Under the pieces are notes generated by a model. That model was given only the letters and a program-made list of their open reading frames with translations. It had not been told where the DNA came from and ran no database searches. A stretch of 64,000 bases of DNA from Antricoccus suffuscus (GTDB lineage: Bacteria; Actinomycetota; Actinomycetes; Mycobacteriales; Antricoccaceae). Both the position numbers and the translations under genes were made by a program. The first letter of the stretch is position 1. Each line of letters opens with the position of its first letter. Below are positions 43,131-53,784 of the stretch, one piece after another. The stretch spans positions 185,629 through 249,628 of the forward strand of contig NZ_PVUE01000004.1 in assembly GCF_003003235.1 (NCBI RefSeq), read 5' to 3'.

Positions 43131-43760
43131 ATGACCGTCGCATCGGCGCACGGGAATTCCCCCAACGAAGTCTTTGCAGCGATCGAAAACGCCTCGGCTC
43201 GACGCTTGCTCATAGTCGCACTCGACGAGTTTGCCGCTCGCGGCTTTCATGCGACGACGACCCGAGATGTGTCGACCAAGTCTGGATTGAGTCCGGCGGC
43301 GATGTATGTGCACTACCCGTCTAAGGAGGCGATGCTGTTCCAGATCGCACTCGTCGGCCACAGTACGGCGCGAGATCGGCTGCGCGCTGCCCTTGCCGAG
43401 ATCGACCAAACGGCCGGGTCCGCGCAGCGGCTGGAGGTGATTCTGCGTGAGTTCACCTTCTGGCACGCCGAGCACACGACGGTCGCGCGGGTCTGCGAAT
43501 ACGAGCTGCAACATCTGAACGCCGAGCACCGTGCCGAAATCGACAGGATCCGGCGCGAGATAGAGGTCGGCGTGCGAGACGAAGTGCAGCGCGGCGTCGA
43601 CTGCGGCGAGTTCTCGGTGCCCGATGTTCGCTACGCGACGATGGCGTTGACCTCGCTCGCGATTGACATTGTTCGGTGGTACACCCCGGGCACAGGAGTC
43701 ACGCCAGCCGAGCTCGCGGACAACCTCGCCGTACTAGGTCTCAAGATGGTGACGGCCTGA
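43131..43760 (+). CDS. TetR family transcriptional regulator
   Basis: A 209-residue regulator. Helix-turn-helix at about residues 30-70 (E-F-A-A-R-G-F-H-A-T-T-T-R-D-V-S-T-K-S-G-L-S-P-A-A-M-Y-V-H-Y-P-S-K). Divergent from the PHA genes and 90 bp before the MBL gene, so it could control storage or the downstream monooxygenase genes. The C-terminal half is long and Glu-rich, as in acyl-CoA-sensing TetRs, but the ligand is unknown. Confidence 0.9.
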   Translation: MTVASAHGNSPNEVFAAIENASARRLLIVALDEFAARGFHATTTRDVSTKSGLSPAAMYVHYPSKEAMLFQIALVGHSTARDRLRAALAEIDQTAGSAQRLEVILREFTFWHAEHTTVARVCEYELQHLNAEHRAEIDRIRREIEVGVRDEVQRGVDCGEFSVPDVRYATMALTSLAIDIVRWYTPGTGVTPAELADNLAVLGLKMVTA

Positions 43761-43850
43761 CCGCGCCGTACTCGGTTGTGGTGCGCCCGTTAGTTGACGG
43801 CACGGCAGATTGGGTGCAGATTCGTAGCTAGTTGGTAAAGGAGTTGCGAT

Positions 43851-44825
43851 ATGGCAAGCAAAGCATTCGCCTCATCCGAGGACCTCGCGGATAAGACGCA
43901 GAATTTCGAGATTCTTGCAGACGGCGTGTACGCGCTTACCGCGGAAGGTGATCCCAATGTCGGTGCCGTTGAGGCAGACGAGTTCCTCATCGGGTTCGAA
44001 GCGCTCGCCACTCCCACGGCTGCGAAAAGCTGGCTGGAACAGCTTCGCGAGCACACGGAGAAACCATTCCGGTATCTGGTGCTGTCGCATTACCACGCCG
44101 TACGCGTCCTCGGTGCGTCCGCATTCGACGCAGAAATCATTGTTACGCATGAGAACACCCGCAAGTTGATCGCGGAACGTGGCAAGGAGGACTGGGAGAG
44201 TGAGTTCGGGCGTATGCCGCGGTTGTTCCGCGACCCGGACAGCATTCCCGGGCTTACCTGGCCAGACCTGACGTTCTCCGACCGCCTGACGATCGAGCTC
44301 GGCGGCGACCGTGGCGAGCTGGTTTTGCAGTACTGCGGGCGCGGCCACACAGCCGGTGACATCGTGGCGTGGATCCCCAAGTCCGGAGTTCTGTTCGCCG
44401 GCGACCTCGTCGAGGCCTCCGCAGCGCTTTACACCGGCGACGCGTTCCACATGGATTGGTCCAGTGGGACATTGGACCGGGTGAAGTCCTTCGGCGCAGA
44501 AGCGCTCGTCGGTGGCCGCGGAGATGTGGCGCGCGGCCGCGAGTCGGTGGATGCGGCGATCGAGCAGACCCGCGAGTTCCTGGCCGTCATGCGCGAGAAG
44601 GTCGGTGCCGTACATAAAAGCGGCGGCACGGTCAAAGAGGCGTTCGAGTCGACACATGAAGCGCTCTCTCCGAAGTTCGGAAGGTGGCCCATCTTCGAGC
44701 ACTGCCTGCCGTTCGACGTACAGCGCCTCTGGGACGAGTACGACGGGATCGACTGGCCGCGGATCTGGACGGCCGAGCGCGACCGCGAGGTCTGGGACAA
44801 ACTGCAGAACGACGCCGAAGGTTAG
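43851..44825 (+). CDS. MBL-fold protein with a degenerate metal motif
   Basis: A 324-residue metallo-beta-lactamase-fold protein. The normal H-x-H-x-D-H is replaced by H80-Y-H82-A-V84-R85, so the Asp and third His are missing; the downstream ligands G-H-T-A-G-D and A-G-D-L are retained. It could bind one metal or act on an unusual substrate; members with this H-Y-H-A-V-R wording may form a subfamily. The ribosome site AAAGGAG is clear. Only 2 bp separate it from the FAD monooxygenase gene, so the two are an operon. Confidence 0.85.
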   Translation: MASKAFASSEDLADKTQNFEILADGVYALTAEGDPNVGAVEADEFLIGFEALATPTAAKSWLEQLREHTEKPFRYLVLSHYHAVRVLGASAFDAEIIVTHENTRKLIAERGKEDWESEFGRMPRLFRDPDSIPGLTWPDLTFSDRLTIELGGDRGELVLQYCGRGHTAGDIVAWIPKSGVLFAGDLVEASAALYTGDAFHMDWSSGTLDRVKSFGAEALVGGRGDVARGRESVDAAIEQTREFLAVMREKVGAVHKSGGTVKEAFESTHEALSPKFGRWPIFEHCLPFDVQRLWDEYDGIDWPRIWTAERDREVWDKLQNDAEG

Positions 44826-44827
44826 TC

Positions 44828-46468
44828 ATGCCCGGCCGCGCGCAGTACGACGGCGCGCCTATTGCGATCATCGGCAACGGGCCGGTCGGACAGACCACGT
44901 CGCTGCTGCTGGCGCGTTGGGGCATACCGACGGTGGTGCTCGACTCCCGTGATAGTCGGGATCTTGTCGGGTCCAAGGCTATCTGCCAACAACGCGACGT
45001 GCTCGACATATGGGGAAGCGTCGGCGTCGGTCGCCAAGTCGCGGACGAGGGAGTGACCTGGACGGTGGCGCGCACTTTTCACCGTGACCGCGAGTTATTC
45101 TCCATCGAGTTCGCCGACCGCGGCCGGTCGGCATACCCGGCGTGGGTCAACATCTCGCAGTCACGCACCGAGCAGATTCTGGACGAGCGCATTGCGGCTT
45201 CGCCGTTGATCGACGTGCGTTGGGGGCACGACGTGGCGGCGATCGCCGAAGACGGTACGAGCATCGTGGTGACGGCCCGGACCCGCGAAAATGTCGAGAC
45301 AGTCCGTGCGCCGTACGCCGTCGTCTGTGGTGGCGCGCGGGCCTACCCGCTGCGCGCGATGCTGGGGGTCGAGTTCGAGGGGCGCACGTTTGACGACTAC
45401 TTCCTGATCTGCGACATCAAGACCGACCTGCCCGAATGGGCCAAAGAGCGGCGCTTCTACTTCGACCCGGAGTGGAATCCGGGCCGGCAAGTCCTGGTGC
45501 ATCCCTGCCCCGACTCCACTTTTCGCGTCGATTGGCAGGTGCCGCCGCACTTCGATCTGAGCGCGGAGGAACGGGACGGCGGGCTCGACCGGCGTATCCG
45601 GCAGATCATCGGCGAGCGGCCGTACGAGATCGTGTGGCGGTCGGTCTACCGCTTTCAATCCCGACACACCAACCGATTCCGCGTCGGCCGCGCCCTACTT
45701 GCCGGCGACTGCGCGCATCTGCTCGCGCCGTTCGGGGCGCGCGGCCTCAACTCCGGCGTACAGGATGCCGAGAACGCGGCCTGGAAGATCGCCGCGATTC
45801 TCGGTGGGTGGGGTGATCAGTCGTTGCTGGAGTCTTACCACGATGAACGTATGGCCGCGGCGCTGGAAAACCTCGAGATCACCACGCACACGATGGACTT
45901 CCTTGTGCCGCAGAGTGACGCCGGATGGGCGCATCGCCGTGACGTGCTCGCCCGCGCCGAGCACGACATGGTGGCGCGCCGGCAAGTCGACTCGGGCCGT
46001 CTAGCCGAACCGTTCTGGTACGTCGACTCTCCGCTGATCACACCGAGCCTGGACCGTCCCTTTCCTGGCCGGCCGGCGAAAGGGTCACCCGCCGAGCCTG
46101 GCCCCGGCGTACTGATCCCCGATGTACCGGTGCACATCGACGGTGACCCGGCGGCGCGCACGCGAGACGTTGGGCGCGACGGCATTTTGGTGCTGACCAC
46201 CGATGGCGTTGACCGCGACGCTACTGAGCGGGTCGCGGCGCGTGCAACATCCGCGCCGCTGAAGGTCTACGCCGTCGCCGACATCGAGGTCGACGGCCTG
46301 CTCTCGGAGTGCTTGGATACGGGGCCCAACGAGGCGTGGGTGGTGCGGCCGGACGGGCACGTCGCGGCTGTCGTTGCCGGTGACGACGACATCGCGCTGC
46401 ACGCGGCGATCCGCCGTACCCTCGGCTTTTCCACGCTGGTCGACGACTCGACTGCCTCGCCGGTCTGA
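44828..46468 (+). CDS. FAD-dependent aromatic-type monooxygenase (PheA/TfdB/MhpA family)
   Basis: A 546-residue flavoprotein hydroxylase. The FAD Rossmann motif G-N-G-P-V-G-Q lies near residues 17-23, the family's D-S-R-D-S in the end of beta2, and the second FAD motif R-A-L-L-A-G-D-C-A-H-L near residues 293-303, followed by G-A-R-G-L-N-S-G. The C-terminal thioredoxin-like domain (about 450-546) is present. It would hydroxylate a phenol or similar ring using NAD(P)H and O2. The frame is open upstream, but ATG 44828 is 3 bp after the MBL stop and gives the normal N-terminus. Confidence 0.92.
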   Translation: MPGRAQYDGAPIAIIGNGPVGQTTSLLLARWGIPTVVLDSRDSRDLVGSKAICQQRDVLDIWGSVGVGRQVADEGVTWTVARTFHRDRELFSIEFADRGRSAYPAWVNISQSRTEQILDERIAASPLIDVRWGHDVAAIAEDGTSIVVTARTRENVETVRAPYAVVCGGARAYPLRAMLGVEFEGRTFDDYFLICDIKTDLPEWAKERRFYFDPEWNPGRQVLVHPCPDSTFRVDWQVPPHFDLSAEERDGGLDRRIRQIIGERPYEIVWRSVYRFQSRHTNRFRVGRALLAGDCAHLLAPFGARGLNSGVQDAENAAWKIAAILGGWGDQSLLESYHDERMAAALENLEITTHTMDFLVPQSDAGWAHRRDVLARAEHDMVARRQVDSGRLAEPFWYVDSPLITPSLDRPFPGRPAKGSPAEPGPGVLIPDVPVHIDGDPAARTRDVGRDGILVLTTDGVDRDATERVAARATSAPLKVYAVADIEVDGLLSECLDTGPNEAWVVRPDGHVAAVVAGDDDIALHAAIRRTLGFSTLVDDSTASPV

Positions 46469-46495
46469 GGAGACAGACTCAGTCGATTGCCATCC

Positions 46496-46530
46496 TCGAT
46501 CGGCCGATCGATATCGACGAAGACTAGTCT
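46496..46530. promoter_or_regulatory. Two palindromes between the monooxygenase and quinone reductase genes
   Basis: TCGATCGGCCGATCGA (46496-46511), a perfect 16-bp palindrome, and AGACTAGTCT (46521-46530), a perfect 10-bp one. They lie 60-94 bp before the reductase ATG and could be operators. CGATCG-rich palindromes can also arise by chance in GC-rich DNA. Confidence 0.3.
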
Positions 46531-46589
46531 CGGTTCACGCAGACCAAGCACAATAAGATCGCTATCCCCACAACCGTTAGGTCATTGCC

Positions 46590-47561
46590 ATGAGAGCCGT
46601 TCACATCGCTACCCTCGATGGCCCCGAAGCCGTCTCCGTCGTCGACGTCGACAAACCGACCCGCACGCCCGACCAGATGCTCATCGAGGTGCACGCCGCA
46701 GGCGTTGCATTCCCAGAGGTGCTGCAGTCGCGCGGCAAGTACCAAAACAAGCCCGACCTGCCGTTCATTCCCGGCGCCGAGGTCGGTGGAGTCGTCGCCG
46801 AGGCGCCGGAAGGCGCACACGTGCAGCCCGGTGACCGGGTCGCCGCGCTGTCGATGCTCGGCGCTTTCGCGGAGTACGCCGTGTGCGACCCCGCGCTGGT
46901 CTTCAAGATCCCGGACAACGTGACGTTCGAGCAGGCCGCATCGCTGCCGTTCAACTACATGACCGCGCACTTCGCGCTGATACCGCGCGGGCGGCTGGCT
47001 GCCGGTGAGACGGTCCTCGTGCACGGCGCGGCGGGCGGTGTCGGTACGGCGTCCATCCAGGTCGCCAAGGCATTCGGCGCGGGCACGGTCATCGCGGTGA
47101 CGTCGACCGACGAGAAGGGCAAAGTGGCTATCGAGGCGGGAGCAGACCAGTACGTCTTAGTTGATGGGTTCAAGGACGCCGTGATGTCGGCGACCAACGG
47201 TACGGGCGTCGACATTGTCGTCGATCCGGTCGGCGGCGACCGGTTCACCGACTCGCTGCGGTGCCTGCGCGACGACGGACGGCTGCTGGTTGTCGGCTTT
47301 ACCGGGGGCTCGATTCCAGAGGTCAAGGTCAACCGCCTGCTGCTGAACAATATCGACGCGGTCGGTGTCGGGTGGGGTGCCTACGCGAGCAAGCGTCCTG
47401 GATACTTCGCCGGACAGTGGGACGAGCTCGAGCCCAAGGTCGCCAACGGCGAACTCACCCCGCCGATCGGCGCCACGTTCCCGATGGACGACGTCGTCGA
47501 GGCCCTCAAGACCATCGACGAGCGGCGCGCGACCGGCAAGGTCGTCCTGAATATCCGCTGA
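46590..47561 (+). CDS. NADPH:quinone oxidoreductase/zinc-type alcohol dehydrogenase-like
   Basis: A 323-residue MDR-superfamily protein. The cofactor site is H-G-A-A-G-G-V-G-T-A-S near residues 146-156; the QOR-type N-F-x-T motif is here N-Y-M-T-A-H-F-A-L. No structural or catalytic zinc cysteines are seen, which favours the zinc-free quinone reductase branch. Follows the FAD monooxygenase with 121 bp spacing and may reduce a quinone product of it. Confidence 0.9.
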   Translation: MRAVHIATLDGPEAVSVVDVDKPTRTPDQMLIEVHAAGVAFPEVLQSRGKYQNKPDLPFIPGAEVGGVVAEAPEGAHVQPGDRVAALSMLGAFAEYAVCDPALVFKIPDNVTFEQAASLPFNYMTAHFALIPRGRLAAGETVLVHGAAGGVGTASIQVAKAFGAGTVIAVTSTDEKGKVAIEAGADQYVLVDGFKDAVMSATNGTGVDIVVDPVGGDRFTDSLRCLRDDGRLLVVGFTGGSIPEVKVNRLLLNNIDAVGVGWGAYASKRPGYFAGQWDELEPKVANGELTPPIGATFPMDDVVEALKTIDERRATGKVVLNIR

Positions 47562-47708
47562 GGAACCAGTGGTGCCGAGCTGTTGGTCCGCCGGCGCGAA
47601 GTCGTTATAGACGACGTCCCAGAGCCAAGCGAGCGCCGTCGCGACCCTTGGACGCGGTATCCGGAGGCGCCCGCGAGATGGTCGTCGATAGGGCGGACGG
47701 TGCGGGAG

Positions 47709-48047
47709 TCAGCCGAGCTTTGCGACCGTGAGCAGTACGGCGGAGTCTTCGATTGCCTCAAGTGAATGCCGGGCATTGGGCACGATCAGCAGGTCGCCCG
47801 GCGAGCCGTCCCACGACTGGTCGCCAGCGACAAGTCGTACTCGGCCGACGAGTACATGGATTGTCGACTCACCGGGATTGTCGTGGTCGTCGAGTTTGTT
47901 GCCGGCGATCAACCCGACGACGGTCTGGCGGAGCACATGCTCATGCCCGCCGTACACGGTGTCAGCGCTGCGGCCACTTGATGCCTGCGCGGCAACCTTC
48001 AACTGCTGGCGAGCTTTCGCGGTCAACGATGACTTTTCCATTGCCAT
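47709..48047 (-). CDS. Small cupin-domain protein
   Basis: About 112 residues with the two cupin motifs: motif 1 around D-H-D-N-P-G-E-S-T-I-H-V-L-V-G-R-V, motif 2 around P-G-D-L-L-I-V-P-N-A-R-H-S-L-E. Its metal-ligand set is conventional for motif 2 (H), but motif 1 appears short of one His, so metal binding is uncertain. Start among Met codons 48059, 48047 and 48041 is not decided by a ribosome site. Single gene downstream of aconitase. Confidence 0.75.
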   Translation of the reverse strand: MAMEKSSLTAKARQQLKVAAQASSGRSADTVYGGHEHVLRQTVVGLIAGNKLDDHDNPGESTIHVLVGRVRLVAGDQSWDGSPGDLLIVPNARHSLEAIEDSAVLLTVAKLG

Positions 48048-48101
48048 AGCGTCGCACAAGTAAGCGATTCCGTCGATGACGCATACGGGCGGATCGGACG
48101 G

Positions 48102-50891
<2,790 letters not shown>

Positions 50892-50980
50892 CGCTTCTCC
50901 CCTTTAACGCGTGCACCCGGGCTGATCCCCAATGTGCGGTTTCATCGCACGCCATGAGCGGCCGTTTCAAGGTGCGTCGT

Positions 50981-51379
50981 TCATGACGTTAAGTTCCGTT
51001 GGTCGCGACGCAGCGGGTGGTCATCTGGGATTTGGACGATAACAATTTTGATCCCGTCGGGATCGGCGATCCACATCTCGATCAGTCCCCAGAACTCTTG
51101 CTTTGGTGCCCGAAGAATCTGCACCCCGGCATCGGTGAGACGTTGTTGCTCAGCGGCGACATCCCTTACCTGCAGCCAAAGTGATACGCCGCGTGGGTCA
51201 ATATCCTCCTTTGTCCCAGACACTTCCAGCAGGCCGTTGCCGAGGAAGAAAACCATGCTTGGGCTGGCAGGGTCACCGAACTCGCGGTAGATCGCCAGGC
51301 CTAGCACGTCGCGGTAGAAGCGACGACTGGCCGCGGGATCGGATGGTCGGATCAGGACCCTGCTGCTGAGTATCTCCAT
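50981..51379 (-). CDS. VOC family protein (glyoxalase/bleomycin resistance fold)
   Basis: A 132-residue protein with the beta-alpha-beta-beta-beta repeat: S-R-V-L-I-R-P-S-D-P-A-A-S-R-R-F-Y-R-D-V-L-G, then V-F-F-L-G-N-G-L-L-E-V-S and W-I-A-D-P-D-G near the C-terminus. Glu in L-L-E and the last-strand acidic residue are the metal ligands expected. Function is not predictable among glyoxalase-like and antibiotic-binding relatives. Divergent from the small helical gene with 141 bp between. Confidence 0.85.
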   Translation of the reverse strand: MEILSSRVLIRPSDPAASRRFYRDVLGLAIYREFGDPASPSMVFFLGNGLLEVSGTKEDIDPRGVSLWLQVRDVAAEQQRLTDAGVQILRAPKQEFWGLIEMWIADPDGIKIVIVQIPDDHPLRRDQRNLTS

Positions 51380-51429
51380 TCACCGATCATCCCCGAAGAG
51401 CGCGTAAAGCGCGAACCTCCCGATTGCTA

Positions 51430-51452
51430 TTTTACACGGTATTATTGTAAAA
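51430..51452. promoter_or_regulatory. AT-rich inverted repeat upstream of a small unknown gene
   Basis: TTTTACA (51430-51436), 9-bp spacer, TGTAAAA (51446-51452), flanked by TA-rich DNA. Markedly AT-rich compared with its surroundings. It lies 68 bp before the ATG at 51521 and resembles a repressor site or a strong AT-rich promoter in a GC-rich genome. Confidence 0.45.
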
Positions 51453-51520
51453 AATAGAGGACGGAATGCTTGCGTTCTTTAATCGAGTCTTCAGTTGTTC
51501 GAGGCAAGGTGGGCGGAAAG

Positions 51521-51940
51521 ATGCTCTGGCGCAAACCAAAAGGAAAGCCACCCCGGGTCATACTCGCGGAGCTCGACGAGGCCATGGCAAACCTGGACAC
51601 GGCTCGGGCCGATCTCGCACATGCCGAACGGCTTGCGTTGCCGATCGGTGCTGTGCGGGCGGCATACAACAAGGCCAGCGCTGCGTATCGGTCGGCCGTT
51701 GTCGCGTCCACGGCGGCCCGCCACCTACGCGGACCGGCCATGCAGCAGCAGATCCGCGAGCTGTCCTCGCTCGAGCAAGAGCACTTGCTCAATGCGCCGT
51801 CCGGCGTACTGCTGACGAAAGAGGCCCGCCCCAACTCGCGAGCGGCGCTCGGCCCGGATATCGCTGGCATGGACTACGACCCGACGCCGGCCGGCGACGG
51901 CGCCGAGCATCTGTTTGGCAGTGACTACTCCGACCGCTAG
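51521..51940 (+). CDS. Small helical protein of unknown function
   Basis: About 139 residues from ATG 51521 (GGCGGAAAG upstream). No motif is recognised. The N-terminus is basic (L-W-R-K-P-K-G-K-P-P-R); the middle (about 15-75) is Ala-, Leu- and Glu-rich with heptad-like spacing, likely a coiled coil; the C-terminus is Asp/Gly-rich. The stop overlaps the stop of the convergent M20 gene by 3 bp. The AT-rich dyad upstream suggests tight control. The frame opens 17 residues earlier; the internal ATG has the better ribosome site. Confidence 0.6.
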   Translation: MLWRKPKGKPPRVILAELDEAMANLDTARADLAHAERLALPIGAVRAAYNKASAAYRSAVVASTAARHLRGPAMQQQIRELSSLEQEHLLNAPSGVLLTKEARPNSRAALGPDIAGMDYDPTPAGDGAEHLFGSDYSDR

Positions 51941-53190
51941 TTGCCGAGATAGCTCATTACGGCCACTACCATGGCCTTCGTGCCGTTGTCGATCGCGGGG
52001 CCCATCACCGGTGCGAAATATCCGCTGTGGTTGGACGGGATATCCTGCGCGAGTCGCCCCGCGGCGGCGGCTGTCGCGTAGACGTCCGGGTCGGTGCCGC
52101 CGAAGTTCCAGAAAAGGAACGGCGCGCCAAGGGCGACCGGGATGTCGCTGAAGTCTTCGCTGCCGGTGGACGGGGTCATCAGCGTCGACTTGTCGCCAAA
52201 GTGTTCGGCGAACGCCGCCGATACGTGGTCGTAGACCGCTTCGGTGTTGTCGGTGAGCGGGAACTGGTCGTAGTACTCGAAGTCAGGCGGCTGCGGCGTA
52301 TCGGACGCTTCGCACTCGGCGATGATGATCCGCTCGATCGACTCCTTGAGCTTGGCCCGCACGCGCTCGCTGTAGGCGCGGATATTCAGCAGTAGTACGG
52401 CGTCGGCCGGGATGATGTTGCTCTTGGAGCCGGCCTGGAAGCTACCGACGGTGACGACCGCGAACGTCCCTGGCCGCAGCTCGCGCGAGACGATGCCGTT
52501 GAGCCGCTGCACGATCGCGCCACCCAGGGTGATCGGGTCGATCCCGCCGTGGGGCATCGAGCCGTGGGTGCCCCTGCCGTGCAGCGTGACCCGGATGCTG
52601 TCCGCGGCGGACATCGCCGGTCCGGGCCGGCTCGCGACCACGTCGTAAGGGAGGGGGACCAGGTGCTGACCGAGCGCGACATCGGGCGTGGGGATGATGT
52701 CCGCGAGCCCGCCGTCGATCATCGACTTCGCACCGGTGCCGACCTCCTCCGCCGGCTGGAACAGCGGAATGAACGTCCCGCTCCAAGCGTCCTTGTTGTT
52801 CGCGAGTAGCTCGGCAGTAGCGAGCAGGCACGTGACGTGCATGTCGTGGCCGCACGCGTGCATGACATGCACTTGTGCACCGGTCGCGTCGCTCGTGGTG
52901 TGCTTCGAGCGGTAGGGGAGGTCGGTGAGTTCCTCCACGGGCAAGGCGTCCATGTCGGCGCGCGCGAGGACCGTCGTACCGTCGCCATTACGCAGGATGC
53001 CGACCAGGCCGGTGGGGCCGATTCCTTCGTGCACCTCGTAACCGAGCGCGCGCAGCCGGTCGGCGATCAGGCCGGCGGTGCGGGTCTCCTGGAACGACAG
53101 CTCCGGATTCTGGTGCAGGTCCTGGTAAAACGCCTCGTGCCAGTCTTTGAGGTCTGCGATTCCGTCGAGAACCTTCTGCGTTGTGCTCAT
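51937..53190 (-). CDS. M20 family amidohydrolase
   Basis: A 417-residue zinc peptidase/amidohydrolase of the M20D branch (IAA-amino acid/hippurate hydrolase-like). Metal ligands are in M-H-A-C-G-H-D-M-H (C-G-H-D-x-H), in the A-E-E-V-G-T catalytic Glu region and in the C-terminal G-S-E-D-F. The lid domain lies between. ATG 53190 has GAGGTGG upstream. It hydrolyses N-acyl amino acids. Divergent from the ArsR operon, across a large inverted repeat. Confidence 0.92.
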   Translation of the reverse strand: MSTTQKVLDGIADLKDWHEAFYQDLHQNPELSFQETRTAGLIADRLRALGYEVHEGIGPTGLVGILRNGDGTTVLARADMDALPVEELTDLPYRSKHTTSDATGAQVHVMHACGHDMHVTCLLATAELLANNKDAWSGTFIPLFQPAEEVGTGAKSMIDGGLADIIPTPDVALGQHLVPLPYDVVASRPGPAMSAADSIRVTLHGRGTHGSMPHGGIDPITLGGAIVQRLNGIVSRELRPGTFAVVTVGSFQAGSKSNIIPADAVLLLNIRAYSERVRAKLKESIERIIIAECEASDTPQPPDFEYYDQFPLTDNTEAVYDHVSAAFAEHFGDKSTLMTPSTGSEDFSDIPVALGAPFLFWNFGGTDPDVYATAAAAGRLAQDIPSNHSGYFAPVMGPAIDNGTKAMVVAVMSYLGN

Positions 53191-53240
53191 GGCCACCTCT
53201 CGTCCGTTTTGGCCCATTGTGCCTGACGGGCCGTCGGCAC

Positions 53241-53310
53241 CTCTTGTGTCACCGAGGGTGCACTTGTGGCACGGAGGTCGGTGACACAAGAGCACTGTTC
53301 ATGACACAAG
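53241..53310. repeat. Large inverted repeat with repeated CTTGTGTCA/TGACACAAG motif
   Basis: CTCTTGTGTCACCGA (53241-53255) and its exact complement TCGGTGACACAAGAG (53278-53292), 22-bp spacer, so a 15-bp perfect stem. Inside the spacer is GTGC-ACTTGTG-GCAC. The motif TGACACAAG recurs at 53302-53310. The four related 9-mers read forward, forward-variant, inverted, inverted. It lies 51 bp upstream of the M20 start. Could be an operator array or a mobile palindromic element. Confidence 0.6.
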
Positions 53311-53340
53311 CACGAGGCCCGCCGTACTCCACGACCTTAT

Positions 53341-53402
53341 TCAACTAATTGGTTGACAATGGTTGGACGCCGTCGTACCGTTGTATTCAACCAAACGGTT
53401 GC
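53341..53402. promoter_or_regulatory. Two ArsR-type operators upstream of the ArsR-SRPBCC operon
   Basis: Site A: TCAACTAATTGGTTGA (53341-53356). Site B: TCAACCAAACGGTTGC (53387-53402). Both fit CAAC(C/T)AA-N2-GGTTG with CAAC/GTTG arms. Starts are 46 bp apart, about four helical turns, so two dimers could loop or cooperate. Site B ends 11 bp before the regulator's ATG. Confidence 0.65.
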
Positions 53403-53412
53403 GGAGGAGAAA

Positions 53413-53784
53413 ATGGCGGAAGACGAGTTGTCGAGGGTGTTCGCGGCGTTGGCCGACCCGACGCGGCGCGGCATCGTGGCGCGGTTGGCCGTTGGTGACG
53501 CTGGCGTGGTCGAGCTGGCGGAGCCGTACGACGTGTCCGTGCAAGCGGTCTCGAAGCACCTGAAGGTCCTCGAAGACGCCGGACTTGTCAGCCGCAGCCG
53601 CGATGCGCAGCGCCGTCCCTGTCATCTCGAGGCGGAGGTATTCGACCTGATGACGAAGTGGATCGAACGTTACCGACGCGAGGCCGAGGAACGGTTCACC
53701 CGACTGGACGCCGTACTCGCCGATATGGAAGCCGAAGAAGCACCAGAAACCCAAGAACCACGGAGAAAGGGAGCAGCATCATGA
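53413..53784 (+). CDS. ArsR family winged-helix repressor
   Basis: About 123 residues from ATG 53413 with a strong GGAGGAG site. The winged helix reads F-A-A-L-A-D-P-T-R-R-G-I-V-A-R-L, then V-S-V-Q-A-V-S-K-H-L-K-V-L-E-D-A-G-L-V-S-R-S-R. There are no metal-binding cysteines of the ArsR C-x-C type, so it is a non-metal ArsR. Overlaps the SRPBCC gene by 4 bp, a standard pair in which the SRPBCC protein may modulate the regulator or act on the inducer. Confidence 0.92.
   Translation: MAEDELSRVFAALADPTRRGIVARLAVGDAGVVELAEPYDVSVQAVSKHLKVLEDAGLVSRSRDAQRRPCHLEAEVFDLMTKWIERYRREAEERFTRLDAVLADMEAEEAPETQEPRRKGAAS

Noticed and set aside
47570..47708. Minus-strand stretch reading A-W-L-W-D-V-V-Y-N-D-F in the gap before the cupin gene
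   Set aside because: No start codon, no upstream continuation and no family match; likely chance.
50934..50950. GTGCG-N7-CGCAC dyad upstream of aconitase
   Set aside because: Short arms with GC-rich content are expected by chance; no second copy seen nearby.
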